DNA of 64,000 nucleotides. It comes from Nostoc sp. CHAB 5844. Its GTDB lineage: Bacteria; Cyanobacteriota; Cyanobacteriia; Cyanobacteriales; Nostocaceae. The notes beneath the pieces are model-generated. The model saw nothing but the letters and a program-made list of their open reading frames with translations, did no database searches and was not told the origin of the DNA. The DNA lies in NCBI RefSeq assembly GCF_020829595.1, contig NZ_JAIVFW010000017.1:1-64000 (forward strand), in the 5' to 3' direction. This document shows, in pieces, positions 1 through 9,060 of the stretch. Position numbers and translations under genes: made by a program. Every line of letters starts with the position of its first letter. Positions within the stretch are counted from its first letter, which is position 1.

Positions 1-163
1 ACAATTGGTCTTCCAAGCTTAATTTACCAGGTCGTCCTGTTTTTTGTTTCGGCTGACTGTGCGATCGCACGACCTCAATCATCTGCTTAAAAGTTTCTGG
101 ACGAACGCCACACAAGCGTTTGAAGTCAGAAGACTTCAGGTTTTTTACCTGTTCGTAGGTCAT
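1..163 (-). CDS. IS5-family transposase, N-terminal part, cut by the window edge
   Basis: Reading leftwards from an ATG at 163, the frame stays open to base 1 and begins MTYEQVKNLKSSDFKRLCGV, the opening typical of cyanobacterial IS5-type transposases, with a helix-turn-helix-like start followed by a basic GRPGKLSLEDQL stretch. About 54 residues are visible. The DDE catalytic core lies outside the window, so whether the element is intact cannot be judged. The opposite-strand open frame at 44-283 is a shadow. No terminal inverted repeat could be assigned in the 230 bases to the right. The element marks the left side of the accessory region. Confidence 0.75.
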   Translation of the reverse strand, partial: MTYEQVKNLKSSDFKRLCGVRPETFKQMIEVVRSHSQPKQKTGRPGKLSLEDQL

Positions 164-400
164 ACATGTCACTCCACTCTCTCCTACTTATCTCATCTCA
201 CTGGGGACTTTTGCAAGAAGTCTAATGAAGTCACTTATATAATCCTATATTTGTTAGTTGTCACTTACAGTAATTATTTCTAACTTTTTTATATCTGCTA
301 GAGGTAGTACTATCGCCATTGGAAGCTCAAGTTATTGCCAAAATTGAAATGGTTCTATGCCACTAATCCATCTTTTATAAAAGTAAATTTTGTTTGTAAT

Positions 401-982
401 TCAATAAATGCGCGTTACTAAAATTACTGCATTTTTTGCAGTCACACGAATTTCTGTAGCAGCAATACTGGGGTCATTGAGCCAAAACTCTCTGAGCGGA
501 TCTGTGCGTCCTTGCCATTCTGGAGGCCAATATTCTTCAGGGGTTAGATCGTCTAATAAAATAAAACCTCCATGCTTGAGAGCATTTATTAATGTGTGAG
601 GTTCTAAAACTTTTGCTTTTCCGCCATCAACAAATAATAAATCAAAGGGAGCATAAGTAAGTATTTTATGCCAGTCATCTTGAAGTACATTTACATTAGA
701 TTTATCTATAAATAACTGTTGAACATTTGTAGCAAGATTAGGATCAATTTCCACAGTGATGAATTGACTATCTGGATGTAAAGCACTCACAATCCAAGCT
801 GCACCTACACCGCAACCACTACCAATCTCACCGATGCGTCCGTGTGTAATGTGAGTTGTTAGCACACGCAACAAACGACCGACTTCTGGTAGAGAGGATT
901 GGGTAAAGTTCATTTGCGCTGCAAGAGATTCTGCTTTATTTACTAATGAGGGAATAGAAGCGATCGCTCGGTCATGTGTCAT
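401..982 (-). CDS. SAM-dependent O-methyltransferase-like protein
   Basis: This 193-residue class I methyltransferase-like protein has SAM motif I at about residues 51-59 (GEIGSGCGVG), an acidic residue ending strand 2 (FITVEIDP), and a DLLFVDGGK stretch with a later FILLDDL, as in the O-methyltransferase/DUF1442-like families. The substrate cannot be read from sequence. Its ATG follows AAGGAG by a few bases and begins 2 bp after the stop of the metallo-beta-lactamase-fold gene, so it is the last gene of a four-gene operon (MFS exporter, AtzH-like, MBL-fold, methyltransferase). The context suggests modification or detoxification of a small molecule, possibly a thiol or sulfur compound; that role is inference. 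Confidence 0.8.
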   Translation of the reverse strand: MTHDRAIASIPSLVNKAESLAAQMNFTQSSLPEVGRLLRVLTTHITHGRIGEIGSGCGVGAAWIVSALHPDSQFITVEIDPNLATNVQQLFIDKSNVNVLQDDWHKILTYAPFDLLFVDGGKAKVLEPHTLINALKHGGFILLDDLTPEEYWPPEWQGRTDPLREFWLNDPSIAATEIRVTAKNAVILVTRIY

Positions 983-984
983 CT

Positions 985-1713
985 CTACTCCTTACGTAGC
1001 AACTCTTCTCGTAACACTACTGCTAAATCCTTTAATGCTTGTTCACCATCGCCGACAAAGGTTGTACCGTGCATTGTCGCCAGGGTTTTTGGTTGGAGTG
1101 CAGCTAGTTCTTGGAGAATGCCCTCAGTATGTGTGGTATACGGTATATAATTAGAAAAAGGGCTTGCTTCATAACCAGCGATGGTTTGACGGAATCGCTC
1201 AATCACATCCGATTCAGTTATTGGTTCTAAGTCTCCAAACTGATGGAATAAGTCTGAACAAAATAAAGTTTTATTAGTAGTTTCAAACAATAATCCTGCA
1301 TCCCAGCCATGAGGAACTTGTGGTGTATTTTGAAACTGAAAGCTATATTTTCCAGTATTCAAAATCTCATTGTGTTGCAGACTTTTACTAGGACGGATAG
1401 CAAAATCATCTACACTGACAAAAGCTGCTACTTGGCTACAAACTGTCTGAGCATTTGAGGCAATACTCAGCCACTCATTCAGCGAACCACACTCATCAGC
1501 TTCAAAATGGCTAAAGCTAATCCAGCGAATTTGTGACGGATCTATAATCTTTGCTACTGCTTCCTTGACTATGGGAAACATCCCTTTTAGACCTGTATGA
1601 AATAATAATGGTTCTTCATCCTTCACAAGAAACTGAATAAATTGCAAGTCTATTTTTGGTTCATAGGTAGAAATGCGATAAATATCTGGAGCAATTTCGG
1701 TAATAGTAGTCAT
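985..1713 (-). CDS. MBL-fold metallo-hydrolase, ODP (oxygen-binding di-iron) type
   Basis: This 242-residue metallo-beta-lactamase-fold protein has the ligand pattern H69-x-E71-x-D73-E74 (SHFEADE), then H135, D154 and H215 (MHG). That is the HxExD arrangement of the flavodiiron-protein/ODP subgroup, which usually binds a di-iron centre, rather than the HxHxDH of hydrolytic family members. No flavodoxin domain follows, so it is a stand-alone di-iron domain. A longer frame opens at 1788, but the ATG at 1713 gives the normal start ([14 protein letters not shown]) and avoids overlap with the upstream AtzH-like gene, which stops at 1725. An oxygen, NO or persulfide-related reaction is possible but not shown. 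Confidence 0.8.
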   Translation of the reverse strand: MTTITEIAPDIYRISTYEPKIDLQFIQFLVKDEEPLLFHTGLKGMFPIVKEAVAKIIDPSQIRWISFSHFEADECGSLNEWLSIASNAQTVCSQVAAFVSVDDFAIRPSKSLQHNEILNTGKYSFQFQNTPQVPHGWDAGLLFETTNKTLFCSDLFHQFGDLEPITESDVIERFRQTIAGYEASPFSNYIPYTTHTEGILQELAALQPKTLATMHGTTFVGDGEQALKDLAVVLREELLRKE

Positions 1714-1724
1714 AGTTTTTTGAC

Positions 1725-2111
1725 TCACAATGGTAATAAGGAAACATGAGCCGAAACTACCTTCCATCCTTCGGTAAATTTGTACCAAGTTTGGCTTTGT
1801 CGTCCCAAACGTTCGACACCATTAATTATGCGGCGAAATTCTAAATTTACAGTTGCTGTATCGTTACCAAATGTGACAACTTTGAGATTGGAGATTTCAC
1901 GTTCTATTTTTGGGTTCGGTCGTGAAGTACGAAAGTTACGAATCTCTTCACTACCGTAGAGGTTTTCTGCTAAACCAAACCGCACTACTTCTGGTGCATC
2001 CCAAAATAAACTATCCATCACCTTTAGATTGTTATTAACTAGAGCTTCTTCATACTGGAGATATAAATCAGTTACTTCAGCTACAACAGCAGGGTCATTA
2101 ATTGAAGTCAT
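1725..2111 (-). CDS. AtzH-like / SnoaL NTF2-fold protein (DUF3225)
   Basis: This is a small NTF2-fold protein of about 128 residues. The pattern matches AtzH-like/HpxZ proteins: an N-terminal helix with [31 protein letters not shown] in the middle, and a C-terminal beta sheet with the [20 protein letters not shown] signature. Characterised relatives sit in heterocycle and amide catabolism operons, usually with an accessory role. I chose the ATG at 2111 over one four codons upstream because it gives the usual start. It sits between an MFS transporter and an MBL-fold enzyme with short gaps, clearly in one operon. The ligand is unknown. Confidence 0.75.
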   Translation of the reverse strand: MTSINDPAVVAEVTDLYLQYEEALVNNNLKVMDSLFWDAPEVVRFGLAENLYGSEEIRNFRTSRPNPKIEREISNLKVVTFGNDTATVNLEFRRIINGVERLGRQSQTWYKFTEGWKVVSAHVSLLPL

Positions 2112-2151
2112 GATTTTTACCAAATTGCAATATGCTGATTATGCACTTTTT

Positions 2152-3378
2152 TTAAGAGGTATTTGCATTTAAGTTCAAGCGAACTAAGTTCCGAAAGGTT
2201 GAAATTTGCTGCATAAATATCACTGAACCTGCAACACAAACACTTGCACCAAGAATGACAGTATTCACAACACCAATACGGCTTGCCAGTGCGCCTGCTA
2301 TTAAGTTACCTAGCGGTACTGCACCTGTAGATGCCATCACATACAGGCCTGTGATTTGCCCTCGATTTTCATCGCTGACTAACAACTGAAGTAAAGTACG
2401 TCCGGCAATTATCTGCAAAATAAAGCCAAAACCAGCCGCCAATAATGAAATTAACGAAAGCCAGAATACACGGGATAAGGCAAAAACAATCAGGCTTACG
2501 CCCATAAAACCTATGCCCAATGCTAAGACTTTACCTAATCCATGTACATTTTGATGCCTAGTTAAATAGATACCACCTGCTAAAGTTCCTAAGCTCGATG
2601 CTGTCATTAAAAAGCCAAAAGTGTTAGACTCTCCTTGCAAAATCTCCTTGGCAAAAATCGGCCCTAAAGCTAAATAAAATCCCCAAACGCAACAGACTAT
2701 ACTCGAACCAATCAAGATAGAGCGAATTGGCAAGAACCCTATAGCGTAATTAAAACTAGTTTTTAATTCTTCTAGAGGTTTGCGTGTGGAAATGACAGCT
2801 TTTTTAGTAGTAATTCTGATTGCTAAAAGAGCAATAATTACAGCAACATAACTGATACTATCCAATAAAAAACATAGCCCCGATCCCCAACCTACAATTA
2901 ACAAACCGGCGATCGCTGGCCCCACCATACTTGTTACACTCACCAGAGAAGAGTACAAGGCAAACGCATTACCGAGATTGTCTTTACCTACTGTTTGAGG
3001 TAAAAAAGCTTGCCGAGTCGGAATATCGAAGGCGTTGATGATCCCTAACAGCACACCTAAAAAAGTAATGTACCAGACGTTAATCGTACCACTCAAAGCT
3101 AACCACGTTAGAGCTAGAGACCTCACCATCCCTAAAATTTGGGCGACAAGCAGAATGCGGTGACGATTAGCGCGATCGGCGATAATTCCACCTAGAGGTA
3201 TCAAAAGCAATGTGGGAATTTGGCTGGCAAATCCCACTACACCCAATAGCAAAGCGGAATCAGTCAGGCGATATACTAGCCAACTTGTAGCTACCTGGGT
3301 CATTGATGTACCAATCAAAGAAATGGCTTGACCTGTGTAGAACAAGCTAAAATTTCTGGAATGAAAAGCACGGAGCAT
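2152..3378 (-). CDS. MFS transporter (EntS-like exporter family)
   Basis: This 408-residue major facilitator protein has about 12 hydrophobic segments. The start MLRAFHSRNFSLFYTGQAISLIGTSM and the loop GGIIADRANRHR between helices 2 and 3 are typical of the MFS_3/EntS drug and siderophore exporter group. It lies in the inner membrane and is presumably an exporter. It is first in an operon with the AtzH-like, MBL-fold and methyltransferase genes. A palindrome of the shared operator type (3492-3517) sits about 114 bp upstream, so this operon is likely co-regulated with the sulfur genes. The substrate is unknown. Confidence 0.85.
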   Translation of the reverse strand: MLRAFHSRNFSLFYTGQAISLIGTSMTQVATSWLVYRLTDSALLLGVVGFASQIPTLLLIPLGGIIADRANRHRILLVAQILGMVRSLALTWLALSGTINVWYITFLGVLLGIINAFDIPTRQAFLPQTVGKDNLGNAFALYSSLVSVTSMVGPAIAGLLIVGWGSGLCFLLDSISYVAVIIALLAIRITTKKAVISTRKPLEELKTSFNYAIGFLPIRSILIGSSIVCCVWGFYLALGPIFAKEILQGESNTFGFLMTASSLGTLAGGIYLTRHQNVHGLGKVLALGIGFMGVSLIVFALSRVFWLSLISLLAAGFGFILQIIAGRTLLQLLVSDENRGQITGLYVMASTGAVPLGNLIAGALASRIGVVNTVILGASVCVAGSVIFMQQISTFRNLVRLNLNANTS

Positions 3379-3491
3379 GACTTTTAAAAAGGCAAAAGGT
3401 AAAAGTAAAAAATGCTTATTTTGTAATCTTTATAACTATTTTGAATAGTTGCTTAATTTACGCCGTGTTGTTCTAAATTAAATTATTAAAG

Positions 3492-3517
3492 TACGGTAAG
3501 TTAGTAAGCCTACCGTA
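3492..3517. promoter_or_regulatory. Operator-like palindrome G, upstream of the MFS operon
   Basis: TACGGTAA, ten bases, then CTACCGTA. Flanking bases extend the symmetry to an 11-bp stem (AAAGTACGGTA / TACCGTACTTT), so this copy could also form a terminator-like hairpin after the TauD gene. The match to other copies in the window at the same 10-bp spacing favours a protein-binding site. Confidence 0.65.
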
Positions 3518-3664
3518 CTTTAATAGGGAAGTGTTTGTGCGATCGCCTCAATTTTATCCTGATGATGAAGTTAAAAGTAAAAAGCTTTTACATTCAATTC
3601 TTAATTCTTTTCTTTTTACACTTCGACTTCGCTCAGCGTAAACTTTTAACTTTTACTTTTTGGC

Positions 3665-4633
3665 TTAATTGAGTGCTGGTTCAGCTAATACCTTCTCGGC
3701 TTTTTGCTTGAGAACAGTTGGTAATTCACTGGTTAACTGCTCACCTTCAACTATTTGCGATTTAAAACCATCAGGCCCAACTGGAACGTCACCTGTAATA
3801 GTAGTGCGATAGAGTACGCGCTCAACTTCTAGATGATCCAAATCTTGTGGGGCTAAATGCGAGGTGGCGCGGTTATCCCAGAACGCGATATCACCATTGT
3901 TCCAACGGAAGCGAGTGGTGTAGGCGGGTTTAGTGATTTGGTTGAAAAACAACTCCAGCAGCAGTTCACTCTCTTGTGGTGACACATCCAGAATGTGCGA
4001 GGTGAAGCCAGGGTTTACGAACAATGCACGTTCACCTGTTTCAGGATGAACGCGTACCACTGGGTGAATCGAAACCTGTGGATTAGCTGCAATGCGCTGG
4101 GCATATTTGCTATTGCTAGGTATCCGCAAACGTGCATTGAACCGATGCTCGGCTTTCAATCCATCTGCTAGAGCGCGAAGGGGCGCAGACAGACCTTCAT
4201 AAGCTGCAACTAGATTAGTCCACTGTGTGTCTCCACCAACGCTAGGAACATTAACTGCTCGCAAAATCGAACCCGCAGGAGGGTTAACAACAGCAGTCAC
4301 ATCGGTGTGCCAGCGGCTTTCATAGCTGGTACGCCGTATACCGTTGCGGCGCTCGAAGCGGCTGCGATCGATTGGTAAGATTTCGGAAAAGCCTTCTATC
4401 GGTTCATCTTCGTGGGGGTGCGCGTAGGTCACTTCACCAAAACGAGCCGTGAAGGCAATCTGTGCAGCATGGTCGATGTTTTGATTGCGAAAGAAAACCA
4501 CCTTCCACTTCAATAGTGCTTTCCGAATTTCCGCAACTGCTTCATCTTGCAGAGGACGCGAAAGATCCACGCCACTGATTTCAGCACCAGTAAAACCAGA
4601 TGTCGGTTTAACTTCAATATGCTTGTATCCCAT
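3665..4633 (-). CDS. TauD/TfdA-family Fe(II)/2-oxoglutarate dioxygenase
   Basis: This 322-residue enzyme has the 2-His-1-carboxylate triad H109-x-D111 (WHTDV) and distal H259 (NRATSHLA), plus the 2-oxoglutarate-binding Arg in LYRTTITGD (R276). The N-terminal GAEISGVDL and VVFFRNQ segments are also family signatures. Characterised members hydroxylate taurine, alkylsulfonates, alkyl sulfates or 2,4-D, and TauD-type attack next to sulfonate sulfur releases sulfite and an aldehyde. Given the neighbours, a sulfonate or sulfate ester is the likely substrate, but sequence alone cannot separate taurine from alkyl sulfates. It is probably transcribed alone from the promoter overlapping the palindrome at 4751. 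Confidence 0.9.
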   Translation of the reverse strand: MGYKHIEVKPTSGFTGAEISGVDLSRPLQDEAVAEIRKALLKWKVVFFRNQNIDHAAQIAFTARFGEVTYAHPHEDEPIEGFSEILPIDRSRFERRNGIRRTSYESRWHTDVTAVVNPPAGSILRAVNVPSVGGDTQWTNLVAAYEGLSAPLRALADGLKAEHRFNARLRIPSNSKYAQRIAANPQVSIHPVVRVHPETGERALFVNPGFTSHILDVSPQESELLLELFFNQITKPAYTTRFRWNNGDIAFWDNRATSHLAPQDLDHLEVERVLYRTTITGDVPVGPDGFKSQIVEGEQLTSELPTVLKQKAEKVLAEPALN

Positions 4634-4750
4634 GTCTATTCTCCAAAGTCTGATCTATGGGTGAATTTTTGTACTCGTCAGCTTTCTTTGGAAAGTTTTT
4701 ATTCAGTCCAAGGAAGATACCAAAGAAGCATCTGTAGCTGATCAATATTT

Positions 4751-4776
4751 TACACTAAGTCGATAGATTTATCGTA
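4751..4776. promoter_or_regulatory. Operator-like palindrome A, upstream of the TauD-like gene
   Basis: TACACTAA, ten bases, then TTATCGTA; the outer TAC/GTA and inner TAA/TTA arms are conserved. It lies 118 bp upstream of the TauD-like start and is followed on the minus strand by an A+T-rich TAAAAT segment that could be a -10 box. It is one of eight related sites in the window. Confidence 0.65.
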
Positions 4777-4826
4777 GTATAAAATTATTAAGAAAGTTCA
4801 GTGAAACCAGTTTGATAACTACTGAA

Positions 4827-5693
4827 CTAATCAGGATAAAAAACGAATGTCCGCAACTCGATACTTTCTCTAGACGGTGCATCTGAAGGGCTGCTGGGAT
4901 CTTCAAAAGCTGTGTGGGCTGCAAAACGTGCGCGTCCGTCTTCCGCAGAGTCGAAGCATTTGATAAATAGTACCTCGTCCCTTCGCATTTGTGGAAAGTA
5001 GAACCATTGATGTTGTGGATTATAGGTGACTGCGTAGGTTTCACCAATGCGATCGCGGTATACTAAGTCTCCAGCTACAAGGTCTTGTGGTGCAATGCTT
5101 TGAGCATCACACACTGTCAATGGTGACTCTTGGATTGTGTTAGCGATGCCTCGCCAAACATTGATAATGGCAAATCGTTGTTGTAATAGCGTATCAATGT
5201 CTTCTATACCTCGTGCTGCCAACTCCAAACGCGCCCTTGTATAGCCAGATTTAGCAGTAAAGTCGTTATGTACGCGCTTCGCTGGTTCTTTAATATTGTT
5301 CTCACCTGGCTTTGATTGAGCCGCATTACGGAGGGTGTGATCAAATATCACTACTTGAGAAGCACCCGTCAGTTCCTTTAATAATTGCTCTGCTTCTGGA
5401 TAGTAGACTTGGCGGATTTCGTCTTCGTTATAAAAGTCGCGGACGCTGGTATTGTACGCAGTAAACGCAAAACCCTGTTCATCTAGCGAGATTTTCTCCG
5501 AGATGGAGCGAGCATTATAAATTGGTACTTTATGAGTCTGAAAAGTTCCGTTAGTGCGAGGAACTCCTGGCGGCGGTTCATAGGTGTAGTTGACAGGTTT
5601 TTCTGTCATCGGTATCAGATAGCTGAGGTTAGCTTCTACCGATGGCAAGCCGTAGGAAAGCGGTTTATCTATAACTTGGTTATTTAAGCTCAT
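4827..5693 (-). CDS. CmcJ/NvfI-family putative Fe(II)-dependent oxygenase
   Basis: This 288-residue protein belongs to the CmcJ/NvfI (GA4-desaturase-like) family. Visible features are the N-terminal LSYLIP and YNARS elements, a VHNDF motif giving H142-x-D144, a distal H260 (AAHTAF) and Arg281 in ELRTFVFY. Together these fit an iron/2-oxoglutarate facial triad plus co-substrate Arg. Family members act in cephamycin hydroxylation and methylation (CmcJ) and as a fungal meroterpenoid endoperoxygenase (NvfI). Its position between a TauD-like dioxygenase and a flavin monooxygenase-like gene suggests an oxidative step on an organosulfur compound; that is inference. Confidence 0.75.
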   Translation of the reverse strand: MSLNNQVIDKPLSYGLPSVEANLSYLIPMTEKPVNYTYEPPPGVPRTNGTFQTHKVPIYNARSISEKISLDEQGFAFTAYNTSVRDFYNEDEIRQVYYPEAEQLLKELTGASQVVIFDHTLRNAAQSKPGENNIKEPAKRVHNDFTAKSGYTRARLELAARGIEDIDTLLQQRFAIINVWRGIANTIQESPLTVCDAQSIAPQDLVAGDLVYRDRIGETYAVTYNPQHQWFYFPQMRRDEVLFIKCFDSAEDGRARFAAHTAFEDPSSPSDAPSRESIELRTFVFYPD

Positions 5694-5814
5694 AGGTTAT
5701 ACCTGTTTGAAAATTATAAAATCTACGCAGATTTAGCTGACTCCCACCTTATGCCATTTCACGAAACATCTGATATAGATGTAAACCTTGAAATCTTTGC
5801 TCCATCTAAGTCTT

Positions 5815-7272
5815 TTAATTGCGAATTGCGAATTGTGAATTGGTATTAGCTGGTTGTTTCCATACTGCATCTGCATACAGTGATGGCTCGAAGTCGGGTG
5901 CAACATTGTCACTAGTAATCCGGGCTTCGTGTAGTGACCAGTCAGCAAAGAATAAGTCGTGGCTGATGCGTGATACTATTGCTGGCACATCGCGCCGGAT
6001 GCTAGGTACATCACCGATGGGCAGACCGAAACTGACGAAGCCAGCAGGATTGAATACATGGATATCCTTCAAATAAGGCGCGCTGCTAGGTACTTTTTCT
6101 TGATATTCATGGGCGTTGCCAAGGTAAGGGTAAGTGCTGAGTTGTTCGTTGCGCTGATCTGCTGGTGGCTCGTAGCGATCGCGCCATAAAGCTATATGAT
6201 GGGCAAAATCAGCGAGTTCCGGCCGTTTGGTTGGATCAACAAAGTAGCCCGTACCCGCGATCGCAAAATCGAACTCGAAAACATCATCATTCACCTGAGC
6301 CACAATGCGATCGCCCTGAGTCTGAGCCTCTCTCCACGGTGCAGATAAATGCAGATGGAAGTTAGAAAACGCAGTTACCCGTTCAATTGCATCTGGTGGT
6401 GGTGTTGAGCCAACCTGATTAAACCGCCAAGCTTGGAACCACCGCGCCGCATCAGGTAGTTGTGCATAGTTGTAGTAAGCACCAGGATAACCCCGCACAC
6501 GAATCACTGGCAAAGATGCGATCTGCGATCGTCGTGCAAACAGGTGTACTTCCTTAGCACCTGATTCTAGTGCCACTCCTGCCGCATCGAAAGCCGAAGC
6601 CGCCGCACCCAGCACTGCTACTGTTTTGCCACGCAAAGCACTAAAGTCTATTTCATCGGCGGTATGTGCATATAAATTGCGCGGCAGAGATGCCAGTACA
6701 GGCAGGATGTTTGGGCCACCAGTGCCAGCTACACCGTTAGCAAAGATAATCTTACGTGTCGTTTCTACCTGCGGAACACCGTTCACTTCCAGGTGTAGAC
6801 GAAAGAAACCTGTTGCTGGCTCAATCCGCACCAACTTCGTCTGATACCTAACTGGAATATTTAAGAAATGCCGATACCAACTAAGATATTCAGCCCATAA
6901 CACTCGTGGAATCCGGTCAATTGCTGCGTATGCCTCAACGCCTTGCCGCGCCTCGTACCAAGCCTGAAATGACAGCGCAGGAATGCCCAGTTCTGGCCCT
7001 GGCAGGTTTTTTGGTGTGCGTAGCTTTTTCATCCGCGCTCGCGTCAGCCACACGCCTGCATGAGCTTCGTCCTCAGCCGCATCGATGATTGTCACACGGC
7101 CAATGCCAGCACGCCTTAGAGCAAATGCGAAAGTACTACCACTGCCACTACCACCTACTATCGTCACATTGTAGTCAATACCTGGGCGATCGCTCACCCA
7201 GTTTTCGGGGTCGGGGCCGAGTAGGCGCAACGCCTCGTGTGCGGCAAAATCGAGGTCAGTCGTTGTTGTCAT
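5815..7272 (-). CDS. FAD/NAD(P)-dependent oxidoreductase, flavin monooxygenase-like
   Basis: This 485-residue protein has two Rossmann motifs: an FAD-binding GGSGSGS at residues 40-46 inside VTIVGGSGSG, and an NAD(P)-binding GKTVAVLGAAAS at about 215-226. A late FAIAGTGYFVD segment resembles the third FAD contact of flavin-containing monooxygenases and N-hydroxylases. The family oxygenates nucleophilic S or N atoms using NADPH and O2. Neighbouring CmcJ-like and TauD-like genes on the same strand support a role in oxidising sulfur compounds. The A+T-rich 370 bp upstream hold its promoter; no shared palindrome was seen there. Confidence 0.8.
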   Translation of the reverse strand: MTTTTDLDFAAHEALRLLGPDPENWVSDRPGIDYNVTIVGGSGSGSTFAFALRRAGIGRVTIIDAAEDEAHAGVWLTRARMKKLRTPKNLPGPELGIPALSFQAWYEARQGVEAYAAIDRIPRVLWAEYLSWYRHFLNIPVRYQTKLVRIEPATGFFRLHLEVNGVPQVETTRKIIFANGVAGTGGPNILPVLASLPRNLYAHTADEIDFSALRGKTVAVLGAAASAFDAAGVALESGAKEVHLFARRSQIASLPVIRVRGYPGAYYNYAQLPDAARWFQAWRFNQVGSTPPPDAIERVTAFSNFHLHLSAPWREAQTQGDRIVAQVNDDVFEFDFAIAGTGYFVDPTKRPELADFAHHIALWRDRYEPPADQRNEQLSTYPYLGNAHEYQEKVPSSAPYLKDIHVFNPAGFVSFGLPIGDVPSIRRDVPAIVSRISHDLFFADWSLHEARITSDNVAPDFEPSLYADAVWKQPANTNSQFAIRN

Positions 7273-7641
7273 ATCGGTCTTTCAGGATGAAACAAGGTTT
7301 TACGAAGTTTAGTGCTGAGAGAACCAGAATTTTTAGCTTCACACAAAGAGTGTAGATGGATTAATCGCTTCTGATCATGAAATACTCTCCTGTCACCAAA
7401 CTTGCTTGCAGACACTGACTAATTGCTATACAAGGAATAAAAAGGGATGCTGTTCGGTGAGCGATTTACTACAAAGTGATGTAGAAATCTTACTCAGCAG
7501 ATATAACTTACACACATTGATACAAAAAATCTGTACTGCAGATCACTATCTCATGATAAACTAATTATTAGTTGAACTAACATTAAGTTTTACAAACAGA
7601 TAATACAATCAATACGCTATAACTGTTGACAGATTGCTTGC
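7273..7641. other. A+T-rich intergenic stretch without a recognised gene
   Basis: These 369 bases separate the flavin monooxygenase-like start from the phosphotransferase stop, both on the minus strand. There is no open frame with a credible ribosome site and no copy of the TACNGTAA palindrome. It presumably carries the promoter of the 5815-7272 gene. Confidence 0.5.
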
Positions 7642-8721
7642 TCACAATGCCCATAACTCAGAACAGCGCAAATCAAAGAAAGCTGTCATTGACTTGAGCA
7701 GTTGCGGAAGCCATACCCATTTCATCTGGCGACGCTCTTGGGGAGAGACACACCACTGACAAGCAACGTAAAGACTTTGAACAGCAGCCAGTCTATAGTC
7801 ATTTATCAGTTGCTCCCAATCATAACCAGACACACCATTGCTTAAAAGACTGGTATGATATTCGCGTAAGATAGGAATTTCTAATTCCCGTCGCCAATCA
7901 GGTTCCCACCAATGCACCATCATATACGCAATATCACTTACTCCCAACCAAGTAGTCAGTGACCAATCAAATGGCTGGCGGTCAATTAGATAAATTTTCC
8001 CGTCTCCATTAAATGGAGAAAGAATGTTACCAGGGTTAACATCACCGTGAATCAATGTGAAGCCAGATGAATTGAAAGTGCGCTCAATCATCTTGCCTGG
8101 ATGGTACTGAAACACATCCATAAGTACTGACTCCCATGAACTATCAATTTCACCCCTCACTTCCGACAACATTGGTAGTAATCCAGGTTGAGCATGAGCT
8201 ACGTATTGCTTAATTTCACTGGGACTGGGAATATTAGCACCAATAGCCTCTAACTTTTCGCTTCCCCACCAATGTGCGTGCAATGTAGCTAGGGCTTGAG
8301 CAACGGCACATCCGTATGCAAGTGTTGGCTCCTTTTTCCAACTAGCACTATGGCTTGCAGATAGATCTTCCATGAGAATGTGATACCGAGGAGGGTTCTG
8401 TCCATATCGTGCATGGTAGCTTATCGGTAGCGGTCGGTTGACTAAATCAATGTAATCCCGTGTATAGTAATTGACTTCTGAATCTCCAAAGGTATTTTTA
8501 TTGCCTAAACACATTTTCAGCAACAGCGTTGCAGGCATTGTACCAGTTGCTCCCAATGTATATTGAGGACGGATTGTAACAATTCGGGCATTTTCGCTGC
8601 CTCTGGCTATAATAGTAAAATCAAAGACTTTGCCTGTAACCAATGCGTCACTACCAATCAACACTGCATTGAGCCAATCAAGAGTTATTTGACGAATATC
8701 AGTAATGACTTCACCATTCAT
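7642..8721 (-). CDS. Phosphotransferase (APH/ecdysteroid-kinase-like) family protein
   Basis: This 359-residue kinase-like-fold protein has the catalytic loop HGDVNPGNI at residues 225-233 and the metal-binding LIDRQ at 245-249 in place of the usual DFG. A further ILMEDLS segment near 115 resembles the hinge of aminoglycoside and choline kinases and the EcKinase/DUF1679 group. It would transfer phosphate from ATP to a small hydroxylated or amino compound; the substrate is unknown. Resistance is not implied by this family alone. It lies downstream of the small gene at 8775 and the acyl-CoA-dehydrogenase-like gene. Confidence 0.75.
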   Translation of the reverse strand: MNGEVITDIRQITLDWLNAVLIGSDALVTGKVFDFTIIARGSENARIVTIRPQYTLGATGTMPATLLLKMCLGNKNTFGDSEVNYYTRDYIDLVNRPLPISYHARYGQNPPRYHILMEDLSASHSASWKKEPTLAYGCAVAQALATLHAHWWGSEKLEAIGANIPSPSEIKQYVAHAQPGLLPMLSEVRGEIDSSWESVLMDVFQYHPGKMIERTFNSSGFTLIHGDVNPGNILSPFNGDGKIYLIDRQPFDWSLTTWLGVSDIAYMMVHWWEPDWRRELEIPILREYHTSLLSNGVSGYDWEQLINDYRLAAVQSLYVACQWCVSPQERRQMKWVWLPQLLKSMTAFFDLRCSELWAL

Positions 8722-8774
8722 TTTTGGGTTCTATTTTCTTTGCTGTTCTCTCCTTACACAAGTATATTCAGGAG

Positions 8775-8996
8775 TTATTTATCGGCGATCGCTTTTAAAG
8801 AAAAACGTTTGAGTTGGCTGAAAATCCTAAACAATTTGAATTGCTGCTTTGGAACACGCTCATGACGAGCAGATTCTTGTGGTAATTCCCAAATATCACG
8901 TATCTCATATTCTGATGATTGGACATAAGGTGGAGACTGATGTTCAGAAAAGCCAGGTTCTCCATTTAATAATTCTCTTTCTATTCCGTGAAACAT
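8775..8996 (-). CDS. Small protein of unknown function (73 aa)
   Basis: I do not recognise this protein. It is 73 residues long, with an acidic, proline-containing N-terminal half and a basic C-terminal half ending in QFKLFRIFSQLKRFSLKAIADK-like sequence, and has no membrane segment. It is credible because AGGGAG sits at the right distance before its ATG and because it fits between two same-strand genes (acyl-CoA-dehydrogenase-like at 9061 and phosphotransferase at 7642) with short gaps. It could be a small accessory protein of the upstream flavoenzyme. Confidence 0.5.
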   Translation of the reverse strand: MFHGIERELLNGEPGFSEHQSPPYVQSSEYEIRDIWELPQESARHERVPKQQFKLFRIFSQLKRFSLKAIADK

Positions 8997-9060
8997 ATTT
9001 TCTCCCTAATTGAAAATAAGTTGTGATTGCCTAAAATATGCCAAAATTTAAGTTATATTT

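Noticed and set aside
7642-8721. Aminoglycoside resistance kinase
   Set aside because: The phosphotransferase fold is generic; nothing in the sequence identifies a drug substrate.
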